In this document: piece after piece, positions 35,023 to 44,154 of the stretch
Layout: every line of letters begins with the position of its first letter
Numbering within the stretch: the stretch's first letter is position 1
Source: Carnobacterium_B sp040274945
GTDB lineage: Bacteria > Bacillota > Bacilli > Lactobacillales > Carnobacteriaceae
DNA length: 64,000 nt
Direction of reading: 5' to 3'
NCBI RefSeq assembly: GCF_040274945.1
Contig: NZ_JBEMAR010000003.1
Location: 62,001-126,000, forward strand
Notes under the pieces: generated by a model
Databases searched by the model: none
What the model saw: only the letters and a program-made list of their open reading frames with translations
What the model was told of the DNA's origin: nothing
Position numbers and translations under genes: made by a program

Positions 35023-35631
35023 ATGTTTATTGGAGAATATGGAAAATTTATCTATTTAACTTACTTTGGGACAGCCCTGTCGTTAGTAGCGATGCATTTT
35101 ATCATTCAAGGTGAAATGATCTGGGCGATGAGCTGCTTTATTGTGAGCGGACTTTGTGATTTATTTGATGGCATGGTTGCGCGTTCTTTTGAAAGAACAA
35201 AAGCGCAAGAACAATTTGGTGTGGAGATCGATACCCTTTGCGATATGATCAGTTTTGCGGCATTGCCCGCAGTTTTATTGATCGCACAAGGCCGGTTTCC
35301 TTTAATGAACATTTTTTTAGCTATTATTTATGTCATCACTGCGGTTACAAGACTGGCTTATTTCAATCGTGAAACGAAAGAAAATTTAGCAGAAAGAGCT
35401 ACTTATTTCCGGGGAGTTCCGGTTACCTATGGTGCACTTGTTTTTCCGGTCGGTTACTTGGTAAGTGAAGGATTTTCAAGTGGCAGTTTTCAATCTGTTC
35501 TTCTACTGCTTGCTCCTATAATGGCTTTTCTATTCATCTGGGACATTAAGATTCCTAAACCCAATCGTGTAATGTACCTCTTTTTCCTAGGACTAGCGCT
35601 TGTAACGTTGTTCGGATTATGGAGATTGTAG
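35023..35631 (+). CDS. CDP-alcohol phosphatidyltransferase (PssA-like)
   Basis: The 202-residue membrane protein carries the family motif as CDLFDGMVARS, then FGVEIDTLCDMISF (about residues 46-78), giving D-G-x2-A-R...G-x3-D-x3-D. The sequence near CDMISFAALPA is typical of phosphatidylserine synthases. It should replace CMP on a CDP-lipid by an alcohol such as serine. The ATG at 35023 is chosen since GGTGG at 35007-35011 is well spaced for it, although an in-frame ATG at 35014 overlaps the previous stop. Genes for serine and ethanolamine lipids are unusual in Lactobacillales. Confidence 0.85.
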   Translation: MFIGEYGKFIYLTYFGTALSLVAMHFIIQGEMIWAMSCFIVSGLCDLFDGMVARSFERTKAQEQFGVEIDTLCDMISFAALPAVLLIAQGRFPLMNIFLAIIYVITAVTRLAYFNRETKENLAERATYFRGVPVTYGALVFPVGYLVSEGFSSGSFQSVLLLLAPIMAFLFIWDIKIPKPNRVMYLFFLGLALVTLFGLWRL

Positions 35632-35632
35632 T

Positions 35633-36499
35633 ATGCCAAAAGTCTATCAACGTGAAACGAAATCGATTACTGAACCTAAGGAATATCAAGCAGCATGGTT
35701 AAAACGATTGTATTTAACAAAGTGGGGAAACATTTTGCTTTTCGTAGTCACTTCCCCATTCTTTTCCATCGTATGGACGGCTATTGACCATACCCGATTT
35801 TCTAAAAATAAAGTTGCTCGGTTCACCAAAGAGTACGGTATCAACATAAACGATTACGAATCTGCAAACTATAGATCTTTTGCAGCATTCTTTATCCGCA
35901 AATTAAAAGCGGCAAACATTCAAGTAAGTCCGTCTTATCGCGTTTGCGCTGTTGCGCAAGCGAAACTATTAGTCGTCCCCATTCAGAGTGATCAGACCTT
36001 TGCCATCAAAGGGCAGAATTATCGTTTAGAAGACATTCTTCAAGACCGTTCTTCAGCTGATTATTACGAAGGCGGAACCTTATTTATTTATCGCTTAGCG
36101 GTCGATGATTATCATCGTTATTTATCAAGTGAAACAGGCACGGTTATTCATCGACGTAAAATCCGCGGAAAACTGCATACGGTCAGAGAAATCGCGCAAC
36201 AACACTTTCAATTATTCAAAGAAAATAAAAGAGAGTATTGTCTAATCGAAACAAAGAAATTGGGAACGATCATGCAGATGGAAGTCGGAGCACTTTTGGT
36301 TGGCAAGATTTATAATCAACCATTCAATAATTATCAGCGAGGGAAAGAAAAAGGTTGGTTTAGCCTGGGAGGTTCAACCATACTAGTAGCTTATCCAAAA
36401 GACAAGATAAATGTTGATCCAGATATTCACCATTATTCTAGTCTAAATATAGAAACACAAGTCAACATAGGGGAAGGAATTGGTCTGAAAACATGTTAA
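35633..36499 (+). CDS. phosphatidylserine decarboxylase-like protein
   Basis: The 288-residue protein aligns with phosphatidylserine decarboxylases: an N-terminal membrane segment (residues 30-50), SFAAFFIRKLK near 82, AVDDYHRYLS near 156 with the conserved histidine, and FSLGGSTILVAY near 243, where the G-S pair is the self-cleavage site that forms the pyruvoyl group. The aspartate of the usual SP-x-D segment is not seen; that stretch reads RVCAV. This would affect the catalytic triad. The partner gene for the phosphoserine lipid precedes it by one base. Confidence 0.8.
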   Translation: MPKVYQRETKSITEPKEYQAAWLKRLYLTKWGNILLFVVTSPFFSIVWTAIDHTRFSKNKVARFTKEYGININDYESANYRSFAAFFIRKLKAANIQVSPSYRVCAVAQAKLLVVPIQSDQTFAIKGQNYRLEDILQDRSSADYYEGGTLFIYRLAVDDYHRYLSSETGTVIHRRKIRGKLHTVREIAQQHFQLFKENKREYCLIETKKLGTIMQMEVGALLVGKIYNQPFNNYQRGKEKGWFSLGGSTILVAYPKDKINVDPDIHHYSSLNIETQVNIGEGIGLKTC

Positions 36500-37398
36500 C
36501 CAGATTATTAACTTATTATAAAGAGATGTACCCACTGATTCCGCGATTACTATTAGCGATCATCTACTTTTTTGAAATCTACTTTATCTTACTCCTCAAC
36601 GTAGGAAAGTCAGATTTTTCAATAGGAATACAAGAATGGACCGGAGTTTGGACAATATTTACTTTTTTGATGGCACTTAGGATCGCAGATGATTTTAAAG
36701 ACTACGAACACGATCAACGACTATTTCCAGATCGGGCATTGCCTTCTGGGAGAGTTAAGAAACGTGATTTAGCTATTGCTTTAGCTGTCATGGTCACGAT
36801 CACTGTTGTGCTCAATGTCTTCTTTATGAATAATATAGGCTGGTTTCTCTTTTTATTCATTTATGGAACCTTGATGTCGCTGTGGTTTTTCAGCAAAGTC
36901 AAAATTCAAAAATCATTGCCTTTAGCACTGGTTACCCATAATCCTGTGATGATGGTCATGAATATCTATATCATCACATTCGTTTGTTACAAATATCAAT
37001 TGCCATTGCTGTCATTACCTACTGTCCTGCTGGCATTTACGATGTATTTCCCAAGCTTGATATGGGAAATCAGCCGTAAAATAAGAGCACCCAAAGACGA
37101 GACAGAATATGTGACTTATTCTCAACTCTTCACTTATCAAAAAGCCACACGTTTCGTTCAAGTGCTGACAATCATTGATATTTTAACGAATTTTATTCTT
37201 CTTTGGAATATTTCAAAAATCGGTGTTGTTGTTCTATTGGCAAATGTCATCTGGATGACGATTCAATTTCAACAGTTCATTCATGATCCGACTCGTTTCA
37301 GTATCAAAGATCGAGTGGAACGCTATACCTATATTACAGAAACAACGATGGTTCTTTCGGTTGCAGCTCATCTATTTATCCAGGGGTTTGTCCGATGA
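36493..37398 (+). CDS. UbiA-family prenyltransferase
   Basis: The 301-residue protein has about nine membrane helices. The first acidic motif is ADDFKDYEHD (residues 65-74), the second region is EISRKIRAPKDE (192-203), both features of UbiA enzymes that move a polyprenyl group onto an acceptor. RALPSGRVKKRDL after the first motif is also typical of the family. The archaeal member GGGP to DGGGP synthase works directly before CarS in ether-lipid synthesis, and here both families share one operon. The acceptor is unknown. Confidence 0.85.
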   Translation: MLTRLLTYYKEMYPLIPRLLLAIIYFFEIYFILLLNVGKSDFSIGIQEWTGVWTIFTFLMALRIADDFKDYEHDQRLFPDRALPSGRVKKRDLAIALAVMVTITVVLNVFFMNNIGWFLFLFIYGTLMSLWFFSKVKIQKSLPLALVTHNPVMMVMNIYIITFVCYKYQLPLLSLPTVLLAFTMYFPSLIWEISRKIRAPKDETEYVTYSQLFTYQKATRFVQVLTIIDILTNFILLWNISKIGVVVLLANVIWMTIQFQQFIHDPTRFSIKDRVERYTYITETTMVLSVAAHLFIQGFVR

Positions 37399-39896
37399 AA
37401 CAACTCACTCACTTAAGTCGTCATTTAGTAGGTTCAAAAGCGTATAATTTACATCTAATGAAAAAGCAGGGTCTCGTTGTTCCTCCTTTTTCAGTTTTTT
37501 CGTTTGATCTCTTTGATCAAACAGATGTACATACCTTCTTGAAGGAACAACAAGCAGCAGATCAAACAGGAAACGATACATTGAATAAATTGAGTCAACG
37601 ATTGCAGCAGGAGTTTAAGGCGAAATTTTTGCAAGAGGATTTTTCAGCTATCCATGAATTTAGCAGGAACGCTTCTGACAACCATACTTACTCTGTACGC
37701 TCTTCAGCAAACGTTGAAGATGAGGCCTCTGCCTCATTCGCAGGACAATTCTCTACGCGTTTGTTTGTTGAAGCGAACGATTTAGTTGAAGCTGTAGAAG
37801 AAACTCTTTTGTCGTTGTATCAGCCCTCTGCACTGAGTTACTACTTGGAACAGGGCATTTCGTTAGAAGCTGTTAAATTATACGTCATTCTCCAAGATAT
37901 GATTGCGGGAGATCTATCTGGGGTCTATTTTACTGCAAATCCTCAAGGGTTGTTGAACGAACACTTAATTGTTGTCGGCTTTGGCGTTGGCAGCGGCATT
38001 GTGGAAGATAAAGTGGATACAACGATGGTTACGATCCATTCGGATGATCAATTGTCTTACTTTGAAACATCTGGTGCGTCTCCAACCTTAACAGAGAAAC
38101 AACAAGTAGATTTAGAAGCCATGGCGAAAAAAGCCACCGATATTTTTGGTCCGCGAATGGATATCGAATTTACATTTTTAGATGACCAACTCTATGTTTT
38201 ACAAGCAAGACCTATCACAAAAATGCCTACAGAACCGGTCATTATTTTAGACAACAGCAATATTGTGGAGAGTTATCCCGGAACAACGACTCCTTTGACT
38301 TTTAGTTTTATTCAAGAAGCCTATGGGAGTATTTTTAGAGGTCTGGCCAAACGCATGCTGAAAAATGATACACAGACACTTCAATCATTTGAGCCCACTT
38401 TTCAAAATATGATCGCTCAAGTCAATAGCCGGGTCTATTATCAAATCACTAATTGGTACAAATTACTTCATCTTCTGCCCTTTTCTAAGCAGATCATCCC
38501 TATTTGGCAAGATATGTTAGGTGTTCAAGCCACCGATATCTCTGCAATTACAGTAAAAATCAGTCGCTCAACTCGACTGAAAATCATGGGACGCATCATT
38601 AAGAGTTTCATCCAAGCGCCTCGTTCAATGAAACAACTCGATTCGGATTTTGAAGCGATTTCTGAACATTTCAATCAAACGTATACGCGAGAGGCTTCAT
38701 TTGAAGAACTTCATCAATTATTTGAGCAGATCAAACGACAAGTATTGGAACAATGGGATGTCACTTTGATCAATGATCTCTATGCGTTTGTTTATACTGG
38801 GCTGTTAAAAAAAGTCTGTCCGCCTGAAGAAGTTCAAGAGGAAATAGCCGGGATCGAACAAATTGAAAGTATGAAGCCAGTGTTTGAACTTAATAAAATC
38901 ATTTATACCATTCAGGAAGAACAACATAGCGACTATCGAAAAATAATTGAAAGCATTTCTTCGGAACTTGCAGCTGATTTTATTGAGACAGATTTGCATC
39001 CAATCACACAAGATATCCGACGTTTCATTCAACAATTTGGAGATCGAGCTCCAGAAGAATTAAAATTAGAGACGGCAACCTTTCGTAGTCATCCTTTTTC
39101 ATTAATTCAACTGATCCAACAGCAATTGGAATTGCCGCAAACAGCGATGCGTACCGAATCTAAAGCAACGGCAACAAACAAATCACGGAATCCATTGGTG
39201 AATGGGCTGAAGAAACGCGCTATGACAGGGATCAAATACAGAGAAAGTTCTCGCTTGAATCGTACGCGAATTTACGGAATGATGCGACTCATCTTTATCA
39301 CTATGGGCGAGCAGTTGGTAAAAGAAAACCGTCTTGAGCAATCAGAGGATGTGTTTTATTTAACGATGACTGAACTTTTCGATTTGGCTAGCCATAGAGA
39401 TCTTTCAAATATGCAAACAGAGATACAAAAACGGAAGCATAAACGATTAGTAGATCAGCAATTACCTGCATTCAGCCGGTTGATCTATGCTGGAAGTATT
39501 TTCGAAAAATATCCACAAACGATCAATCAGCAGCAGACAGTCTCGACCAACCAGCAGGACTTCCAAGGAATCGGTTGTTCAAAAGGCATAGTTCGAGGGC
39601 AAGTTTTAGTTGTCGAAGATATTCAAGCCGTTAATGTTCAGCAATCCTATAATAAAATTATCGTCACAAAAATGACGGATCCAGGATGGGTGTATTTACT
39701 GACCCAAGCAAAAGGGATCATTGCGGAAAAAGGCTCGTTATTATCTCATACAGCAATCATCTCTCGCGAATTAGGTATTCCTTCTGTCGTCAATGTCCAA
39801 CAAGCCACACAACAACTAACGACTGGAGAATGGATTGAAATAAACGGACAGACCGGCCTGATCAAACGTTTGGAGGATGAAAATGATTACTCATAA
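37395..39896 (+). CDS. second rifampin-phosphotransferase-like dikinase
   Basis: The 833-residue protein has the same plan as the one at 32561. LVGSKAYNLHLMKKQGLVVPPF opens it, SVRSSANVEDEASASFAGQF follows near residue 95, VLQARPIT near 273, and the C-terminal phospho-histidine is in KGSLLSHTAIISRE near residue 785. The two proteins are clearly related but far apart in sequence, so they probably act on different substrates. It overlaps the UbiA gene by four bases and the last gene of the operon by 14. Confidence 0.85.
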   Translation: MKQLTHLSRHLVGSKAYNLHLMKKQGLVVPPFSVFSFDLFDQTDVHTFLKEQQAADQTGNDTLNKLSQRLQQEFKAKFLQEDFSAIHEFSRNASDNHTYSVRSSANVEDEASASFAGQFSTRLFVEANDLVEAVEETLLSLYQPSALSYYLEQGISLEAVKLYVILQDMIAGDLSGVYFTANPQGLLNEHLIVVGFGVGSGIVEDKVDTTMVTIHSDDQLSYFETSGASPTLTEKQQVDLEAMAKKATDIFGPRMDIEFTFLDDQLYVLQARPITKMPTEPVIILDNSNIVESYPGTTTPLTFSFIQEAYGSIFRGLAKRMLKNDTQTLQSFEPTFQNMIAQVNSRVYYQITNWYKLLHLLPFSKQIIPIWQDMLGVQATDISAITVKISRSTRLKIMGRIIKSFIQAPRSMKQLDSDFEAISEHFNQTYTREASFEELHQLFEQIKRQVLEQWDVTLINDLYAFVYTGLLKKVCPPEEVQEEIAGIEQIESMKPVFELNKIIYTIQEEQHSDYRKIIESISSELAADFIETDLHPITQDIRRFIQQFGDRAPEELKLETATFRSHPFSLIQLIQQQLELPQTAMRTESKATATNKSRNPLVNGLKKRAMTGIKYRESSRLNRTRIYGMMRLIFITMGEQLVKENRLEQSEDVFYLTMTELFDLASHRDLSNMQTEIQKRKHKRLVDQQLPAFSRLIYAGSIFEKYPQTINQQQTVSTNQQDFQGIGCSKGIVRGQVLVVEDIQAVNVQQSYNKIIVTKMTDPGWVYLLTQAKGIIAEKGSLLSHTAIISRELGIPSVVNVQQATQQLTTGEWIEINGQTGLIKRLEDENDYS

Positions 39897-40968
39897 TTCT
39901 TTAAAAATCATTCCAGTGTTTTCAGGTGAAAAATCAGAAACCGATTTCCTGCAATTCCCACAACGAATTTATAAAAAAGAGGAATTGATGCAATCCGTCT
40001 CAGAGGAACAAGCACAGATCAGTGGACAGCATCCGTTGAGTCCAACCTATACTTTCCAAGCATTCAATGGTTACCAAGAGGGTCAAATGGTAATTCGCGG
40101 GGCTCTAATAAAACCGCATCACTTGGAAGACTATTACTTAGGGTATTTTGAAGCAGTAGATGATGTAACCGTCATGATTCAGTTTATCCAAACACTGAGT
40201 GAAAAAGTACGAGACAAAAATGTGCAGCGCATCATTGGTCCTGTTCAAGGAAGTTTCTGGCTAGGCTATCGAATGAAAGTTAAAGGATTTGAACGAGCAC
40301 CATTTACGAGTGAACCGCACAATCCATCGTATTATCCGAAGTTATGGCAAGCGGCCGGTTTTAAAGAGGTCGAACACTACACGTCAAATTTTTATCGTTC
40401 GATTCCACCTCAATATGAATCAAAAAAACTAGCCAAACGTTATCATTTATTTGTGGAAAAAGGTTATCGTTTTGTTTCTCCTAAACCAGAAGATTGGCCA
40501 ACCGTTTCGCTTGAAGTCTTTAAACTTTTAAGAGTACTCTACAAAGACTTTCCATTGTATCAAGAGGTTACAGCTGAACAATTCAGTCAAATTTTTGCCG
40601 ATTTAAAACAAGTGATCGATTTTTCTATGGTGAAGTTGGCCTATAAAGATCAGCAGCTCGTTGGCTTTTTGATTACTTTGCCGGATTATGGCAATTTGAT
40701 TTATCAAAAAATGAATCTACTAAATCTAGCGAAAATTATCTATAAAAAATGGCGTGCTAAACGTTATATCATTCTGTATTTAGGTGTAGACTCTAAGCAT
40801 CTGGGTTTGGGATTGGCGATGTCCTATCCGGTTTTCAAACAGGTAAAACAACGCAAAGCAGAAGTAGTTGCTGCATTGATCCATGAAAATACGGTAACAA
40901 ACCGATATGTGACAGAGATGCAGGAAGATTCTCATGCTTACAGCTTATGGATGCTGGAATTAAAGTAA
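39883..40968 (+). CDS. GNAT-like protein related to YghO
   Basis: The 361-residue protein resembles the YghO-like GNAT family: IIGPVQGSFWLGYRMKVKGF at about residue 115, then APFTSEPHNPSYYPKLWQAAGF, and an acetyl-CoA-binding-like YLGVDSKHLGLGLAMSYPVF near 310. The ATG at 39883 is used because GGAGG at 39872-39876 is six bases before it. It is the last gene of the lipid operon and may acylate the product or an intermediate. The exact reaction is unknown. Confidence 0.7.
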   Translation: MITHNSLKIIPVFSGEKSETDFLQFPQRIYKKEELMQSVSEEQAQISGQHPLSPTYTFQAFNGYQEGQMVIRGALIKPHHLEDYYLGYFEAVDDVTVMIQFIQTLSEKVRDKNVQRIIGPVQGSFWLGYRMKVKGFERAPFTSEPHNPSYYPKLWQAAGFKEVEHYTSNFYRSIPPQYESKKLAKRYHLFVEKGYRFVSPKPEDWPTVSLEVFKLLRVLYKDFPLYQEVTAEQFSQIFADLKQVIDFSMVKLAYKDQQLVGFLITLPDYGNLIYQKMNLLNLAKIIYKKWRAKRYIILYLGVDSKHLGLGLAMSYPVFKQVKQRKAEVVAALIHENTVTNRYVTEMQEDSHAYSLWMLELK

Positions 40969-41036
40969 ACAAAGCTGGGGCGAAATTTAGAAAAATCAAA
41001 CAATCTCACCAATCATATGATGTGCTTTACTGCATA

Positions 41037-41070
41037 AAAAGACCCCAAAAGCTAAGCTTTTGGGGTCTTT
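41037..41070. terminator. terminator of the lipid operon, bidirectional
   Basis: AAAGACCCCAAAAGC (41038-41052) and GCTTTTGGGGTCTTT (41056-41070) form a perfect hairpin with a 3-base loop and A/T tracts. It closes the lipid operon and the convergent oxidoreductase gene. Confidence 0.9.
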
Positions 41071-41077
41071 GGCTTAA

Positions 41078-41731
41078 TTATTTTAAATTACGGACAGCTT
41101 CTTCAACAGCTGTATTACCAGATAGAACTTCAAATTCTTGTTTGATCGTGTTGTCATTATGAAGTACCGAAATCAACGTTTTAGCTATATCTTGGCGTGG
41201 AACTTCATTAATGTCTTGTCCCATACCAACTTTTATTTGATTAGTACCAGGTTCATCAACTAGTATACCAGGATGCACAATCGTCCAATCTAGATCTGTA
41301 CGATTTTTTAACCATTCATCCGCATAGTTTTTTGCGATGGTGTAAATTTGTAAATCCTGTTCTTGAGACATGGCTTCACGTCCAGTACGGAATGTGCTGA
41401 CCATAACAAAACGTTTAACGCCAGCTTGTTCTGCAGCCGTCATTGCTTTAATGGCTCCATCTAAGTCAATCAAAATGGTTTTGTCCAAACCACTTCCACC
41501 AGCTCCAGCACTGAAGATAACTGCATCGACATTTTTCATAGCGTCTGCCAATTCATCTACTGAATTTTTAACAAGATCTAAGAGAACCGTTTCAATTCCT
41601 CGTTCTTCGAAGAAACTAACTTGTTCAGCCTTACGGATCATTGCGATTTCTTCAATAGCAGAATCCTCTTTAGCAAAATCTGCAAAATGACGAGCTACTT
41701 TCCCATTGGCACCTACAACTAATACTTTCAT
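41078..41731 (-). CDS. NAD(P)-binding SDR-like protein (YwnB type)
   Basis: The 217-residue protein is an atypical short-chain dehydrogenase: KVLVVGANGKVARHF binds the cofactor, VDAVIFSAGAGGSG follows, and DWTIVHPGILVDEPGT is typical of the YwnB/NAD(P)H-binding group. The substrate is unknown. A GAGAGGAG site precedes the ATG. It lies 55 bases downstream of the aldo/keto reductase gene and may share its transcript. Confidence 0.82.
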   Translation of the reverse strand: MKVLVVGANGKVARHFADFAKEDSAIEEIAMIRKAEQVSFFEERGIETVLLDLVKNSVDELADAMKNVDAVIFSAGAGGSGLDKTILIDLDGAIKAMTAAEQAGVKRFVMVSTFRTGREAMSQEQDLQIYTIAKNYADEWLKNRTDLDWTIVHPGILVDEPGTNQIKVGMGQDINEVPRQDIAKTLISVLHNDNTIKQEFEVLSGNTAVEEAVRNLK

Positions 41732-41786
41732 TAAAAAACTCCTCTCAATAAATAATTCAACTTACAATTAGTATAACGCATATCAC

Positions 41787-42485
41787 TTACTTTTTGTTGT
41801 ATTGTGAACTAAACACTGGCATAACCTGATCGTCACCATAAGTTTCGATAAGCGGCAACTCGTTTAACATATTCATATCCTCTTCAGAGATTGTAAAGTC
41901 GATATCAGCATTCGATTTCATATGATCCTTATTCGTCGTTTTAGGTAAAGCAACTGTGCCTAATTGCAAGACATAGCGAATACTTAATTGAGCAGGTGAA
42001 GCCTGATACTTTTCAGCCATCGCTTTAACAACTGGATGATCAAGAATAGCTCCGTGAGCAATTGGTGAGTATGCTTCGACAATGATGTCTTGACTTTGAC
42101 AATACTCAATGACGTCAGTTGGAACATTTGTAATGTGTGCAAGAACTTGGTTTACCATTGGTGTGACTTTTCCGTTAGTGATCAAGTTTTCCAAGTCTAC
42201 TTGCTCGAAATTAGATACACCGATTGCACGTAATTTTCCTGCTTCATACGCTTCTTCTAAGGCGCGCCAAGCTTCTAAGTTTCCTTCGAAGTAATGGTTG
42301 CCATCACGGAAATTTGCCCAAGGCTGCGGACTATGAATAATCATTAAGTCGATATAATCCACATTTAAACGTTCAAGTGATTTCTCGATTGCTTTGACTG
42401 CTTCATTATCTATCATCCAAGTTCCTAAACCTAATTTAGGAATTTCAACTCCATTTGCTAATGTATACGTTTCGTTTACTACCAT
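41787..42485 (-). CDS. aldo/keto reductase with a large internal deletion
   Basis: The protein has 232 residues instead of about 275-285. The start NGVEIPKLGLGTW is normal, but after NEAVKAI (residue 33) it jumps directly to EKSLERLNVDYIDLMIIHSP. About 45-50 residues are missing, precisely the part that normally carries the catalytic aspartate, tyrosine (HIDTA..YGNE) and lysine. Later motifs (GVSNF, EAYSPIAHG, LPKTTNKDHM) are intact and the frame is preserved. Catalysis by the usual mechanism is not expected. It may be a young pseudogene or a protein with another role. Confidence 0.8.
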   Translation of the reverse strand: MVVNETYTLANGVEIPKLGLGTWMIDNEAVKAIEKSLERLNVDYIDLMIIHSPQPWANFRDGNHYFEGNLEAWRALEEAYEAGKLRAIGVSNFEQVDLENLITNGKVTPMVNQVLAHITNVPTDVIEYCQSQDIIVEAYSPIAHGAILDHPVVKAMAEKYQASPAQLSIRYVLQLGTVALPKTTNKDHMKSNADIDFTISEEDMNMLNELPLIETYGDDQVMPVFSSQYNKK

Positions 42486-42526
42486 TTTCAGTTCCTTCTT
42501 TCTATCTCTTTTTATTTTTCAACAGA

Positions 42527-43090
42527 TTAATGAAAGACGATTTCTTTAGTGATTCTCGCAGGTGTACCCGCAACAATCACATTGTCTGGTACATCTTTAG
42601 TGACTGTAGCATCTGCTGCAACAATAGCATTTTTGCCAATCGTTACGCCAGCCAGAACGGTTGCGTTTGCTCCGATCCAAGCATTCTCTTTAATTCGAAT
42701 CGAATCTACGATGATTCCTCTTCTTTTTGCTGGATCCACCAAATGATTCACTGTGAGCAAACGCGCGCCAGGTCCAATCAAGACGTTATCTTCAAGAAAA
42801 ATACCGCCTAAATCGACAAACGTGACGTTTTGATTGATAAAAATATTTTTCCCAAATGAAATGTGTTTTCCAAAGTCTGTGTAAAAAGGCAACGATACAG
42901 TAACCGAAGAATCAATCGATTCCCCCGTAATTTTTTCAAGAGAAGTTCGAACCTCTGCGGGAGTATGGTAACCGGTATTCAATTCCATGACTAACCTTTC
43001 GTTTCCTGCCTTCTGCTCATGTATTTCTTCAAAATAAGAGGATCCTTTCACTATTTCTTTCCTAATAATTCGGCTTAATAAGTCTTTCAT
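42527..43090 (-). CDS. maltose/galactoside O-acetyltransferase-like hexapeptide protein
   Basis: The 187-residue protein has left-handed beta-helix repeats and the catalytic region TVNHLVDPAKR near residue 115, followed by IRIKENAWIGANATVLAGVTIG and AGTPAR. This is the Maa/LacA family, which acetylates sugars with acetyl-CoA. The N-terminal helical part is the usual Mac domain. It lies 42 bases from the aldo/keto reductase gene on the same strand and is divergent from a LysR regulator gene. Confidence 0.85.
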   Translation of the reverse strand: MKDLLSRIIRKEIVKGSSYFEEIHEQKAGNERLVMELNTGYHTPAEVRTSLEKITGESIDSSVTVSLPFYTDFGKHISFGKNIFINQNVTFVDLGGIFLEDNVLIGPGARLLTVNHLVDPAKRRGIIVDSIRIKENAWIGANATVLAGVTIGKNAIVAADATVTKDVPDNVIVAGTPARITKEIVFH

Positions 43091-43214
43091 AGCTCTTCAC
43101 CACCTATATCGTTATTTCTTGTTAAACCCATCATACTAAGATAAACTGAATCTGACTAATACTTATATAGCATACGCAGCTATGCTTTTTAACTATACAT
43201 AGGAGGGATACATA

Positions 43215-44090
43215 TTGGATTTTCGTGTATTAAATTATTTTTTGACGGTGGCTCAAGAAAAAACAATTAGTAAAGCAGCAGAATCCTTACATTTGTCTCA
43301 ACCGACCTTATCTAAGCAACTAAAAGAACTGGAAGAAGAATTAGGCGTTCGATTATTTACTCGCGGAAACCGCGAAATAACCTTAACTGAAGATGGACAC
43401 TATTTGGTGAACCGTGGTAAAGAGATCCTTTCATTAGTCGACACCACAATGACAAACTTATCGAGTAAAGAAACGATCAGCGGGAAAATCGTTGTTGGCG
43501 GTGGCGAAACCAAAGCCATGCAATTTATAGCTGAAAGTGTACGTGTCTTAACTGAAGAATATCCTGATGTAAAAATCCATTTATATAGTGGAAATGCAGA
43601 CGATGTTTCTGAGAAATTGGACAAAGGGATCTTGGATTTTGGGATCGTCATAGATCCAGTAGAAAAGAAAAAATACGATTACTTAAGACTGCCTAGAACC
43701 GATCAATGGGGTATTTTATTCTACAAAGACCATCCTTATGCAAAAAAAGAAGCTATCTTACCTGAAGATCTAAAGTCTCTTTCGCTCTTTGTTTCAAGCC
43801 AATCTTTAGTTGATGATCAAATCGGTGAATGGCTAGGGAAAAATCTCGACAGTCAACAAATCATCGGCACCTATAACCTTTTGTATAATGCCTCGATCAT
43901 GATAAAAGAAGGTATAGGTTGCGCACTATGTATTGATGGGATCATAAACACTCAAGGAACAGATTTAACATTTGTTCCACTAAAACCCAATTTGGAGGCT
44001 AGCTTAAATATAATATGGAAAAAGAATGCTATTCTTTCAAAAGCAGCAGCTGTATTCATAAAAACGATTCAAACTTCTATCCGTTTGTAG
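43215..44090 (+). CDS. LysR-family transcriptional regulator
   Basis: The 291-residue regulator has the classical N-terminal helix-turn-helix (FLTVAQEKTISKAAESLHLSQ, then PTLSKQLKELEEELGVRLF) and a substrate-binding domain. The start is TTG at 43215, supported by AGGAGGG seven bases upstream and by the family's usual start MDFR. It is divergent from the acetyltransferase, aldo/keto reductase and SDR genes, which are its likely targets. Confidence 0.9.
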   Translation: MDFRVLNYFLTVAQEKTISKAAESLHLSQPTLSKQLKELEEELGVRLFTRGNREITLTEDGHYLVNRGKEILSLVDTTMTNLSSKETISGKIVVGGGETKAMQFIAESVRVLTEEYPDVKIHLYSGNADDVSEKLDKGILDFGIVIDPVEKKKYDYLRLPRTDQWGILFYKDHPYAKKEAILPEDLKSLSLFVSSQSLVDDQIGEWLGKNLDSQQIIGTYNLLYNASIMIKEGIGCALCIDGIINTQGTDLTFVPLKPNLEASLNIIWKKNAILSKAAAVFIKTIQTSIRL

Positions 44091-44154
44091 CAGCCTTCCA
44101 ATATACTATCGTCATTCTATTACCCATTCCTAATTAGAAAGGATCTATTCAAAA

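Noticed and set aside
40947..41162. 71-codon frame after the lipid operon
   Set aside because: It runs through the terminator hairpin and into the antisense of the next gene; no start site or domain is seen.
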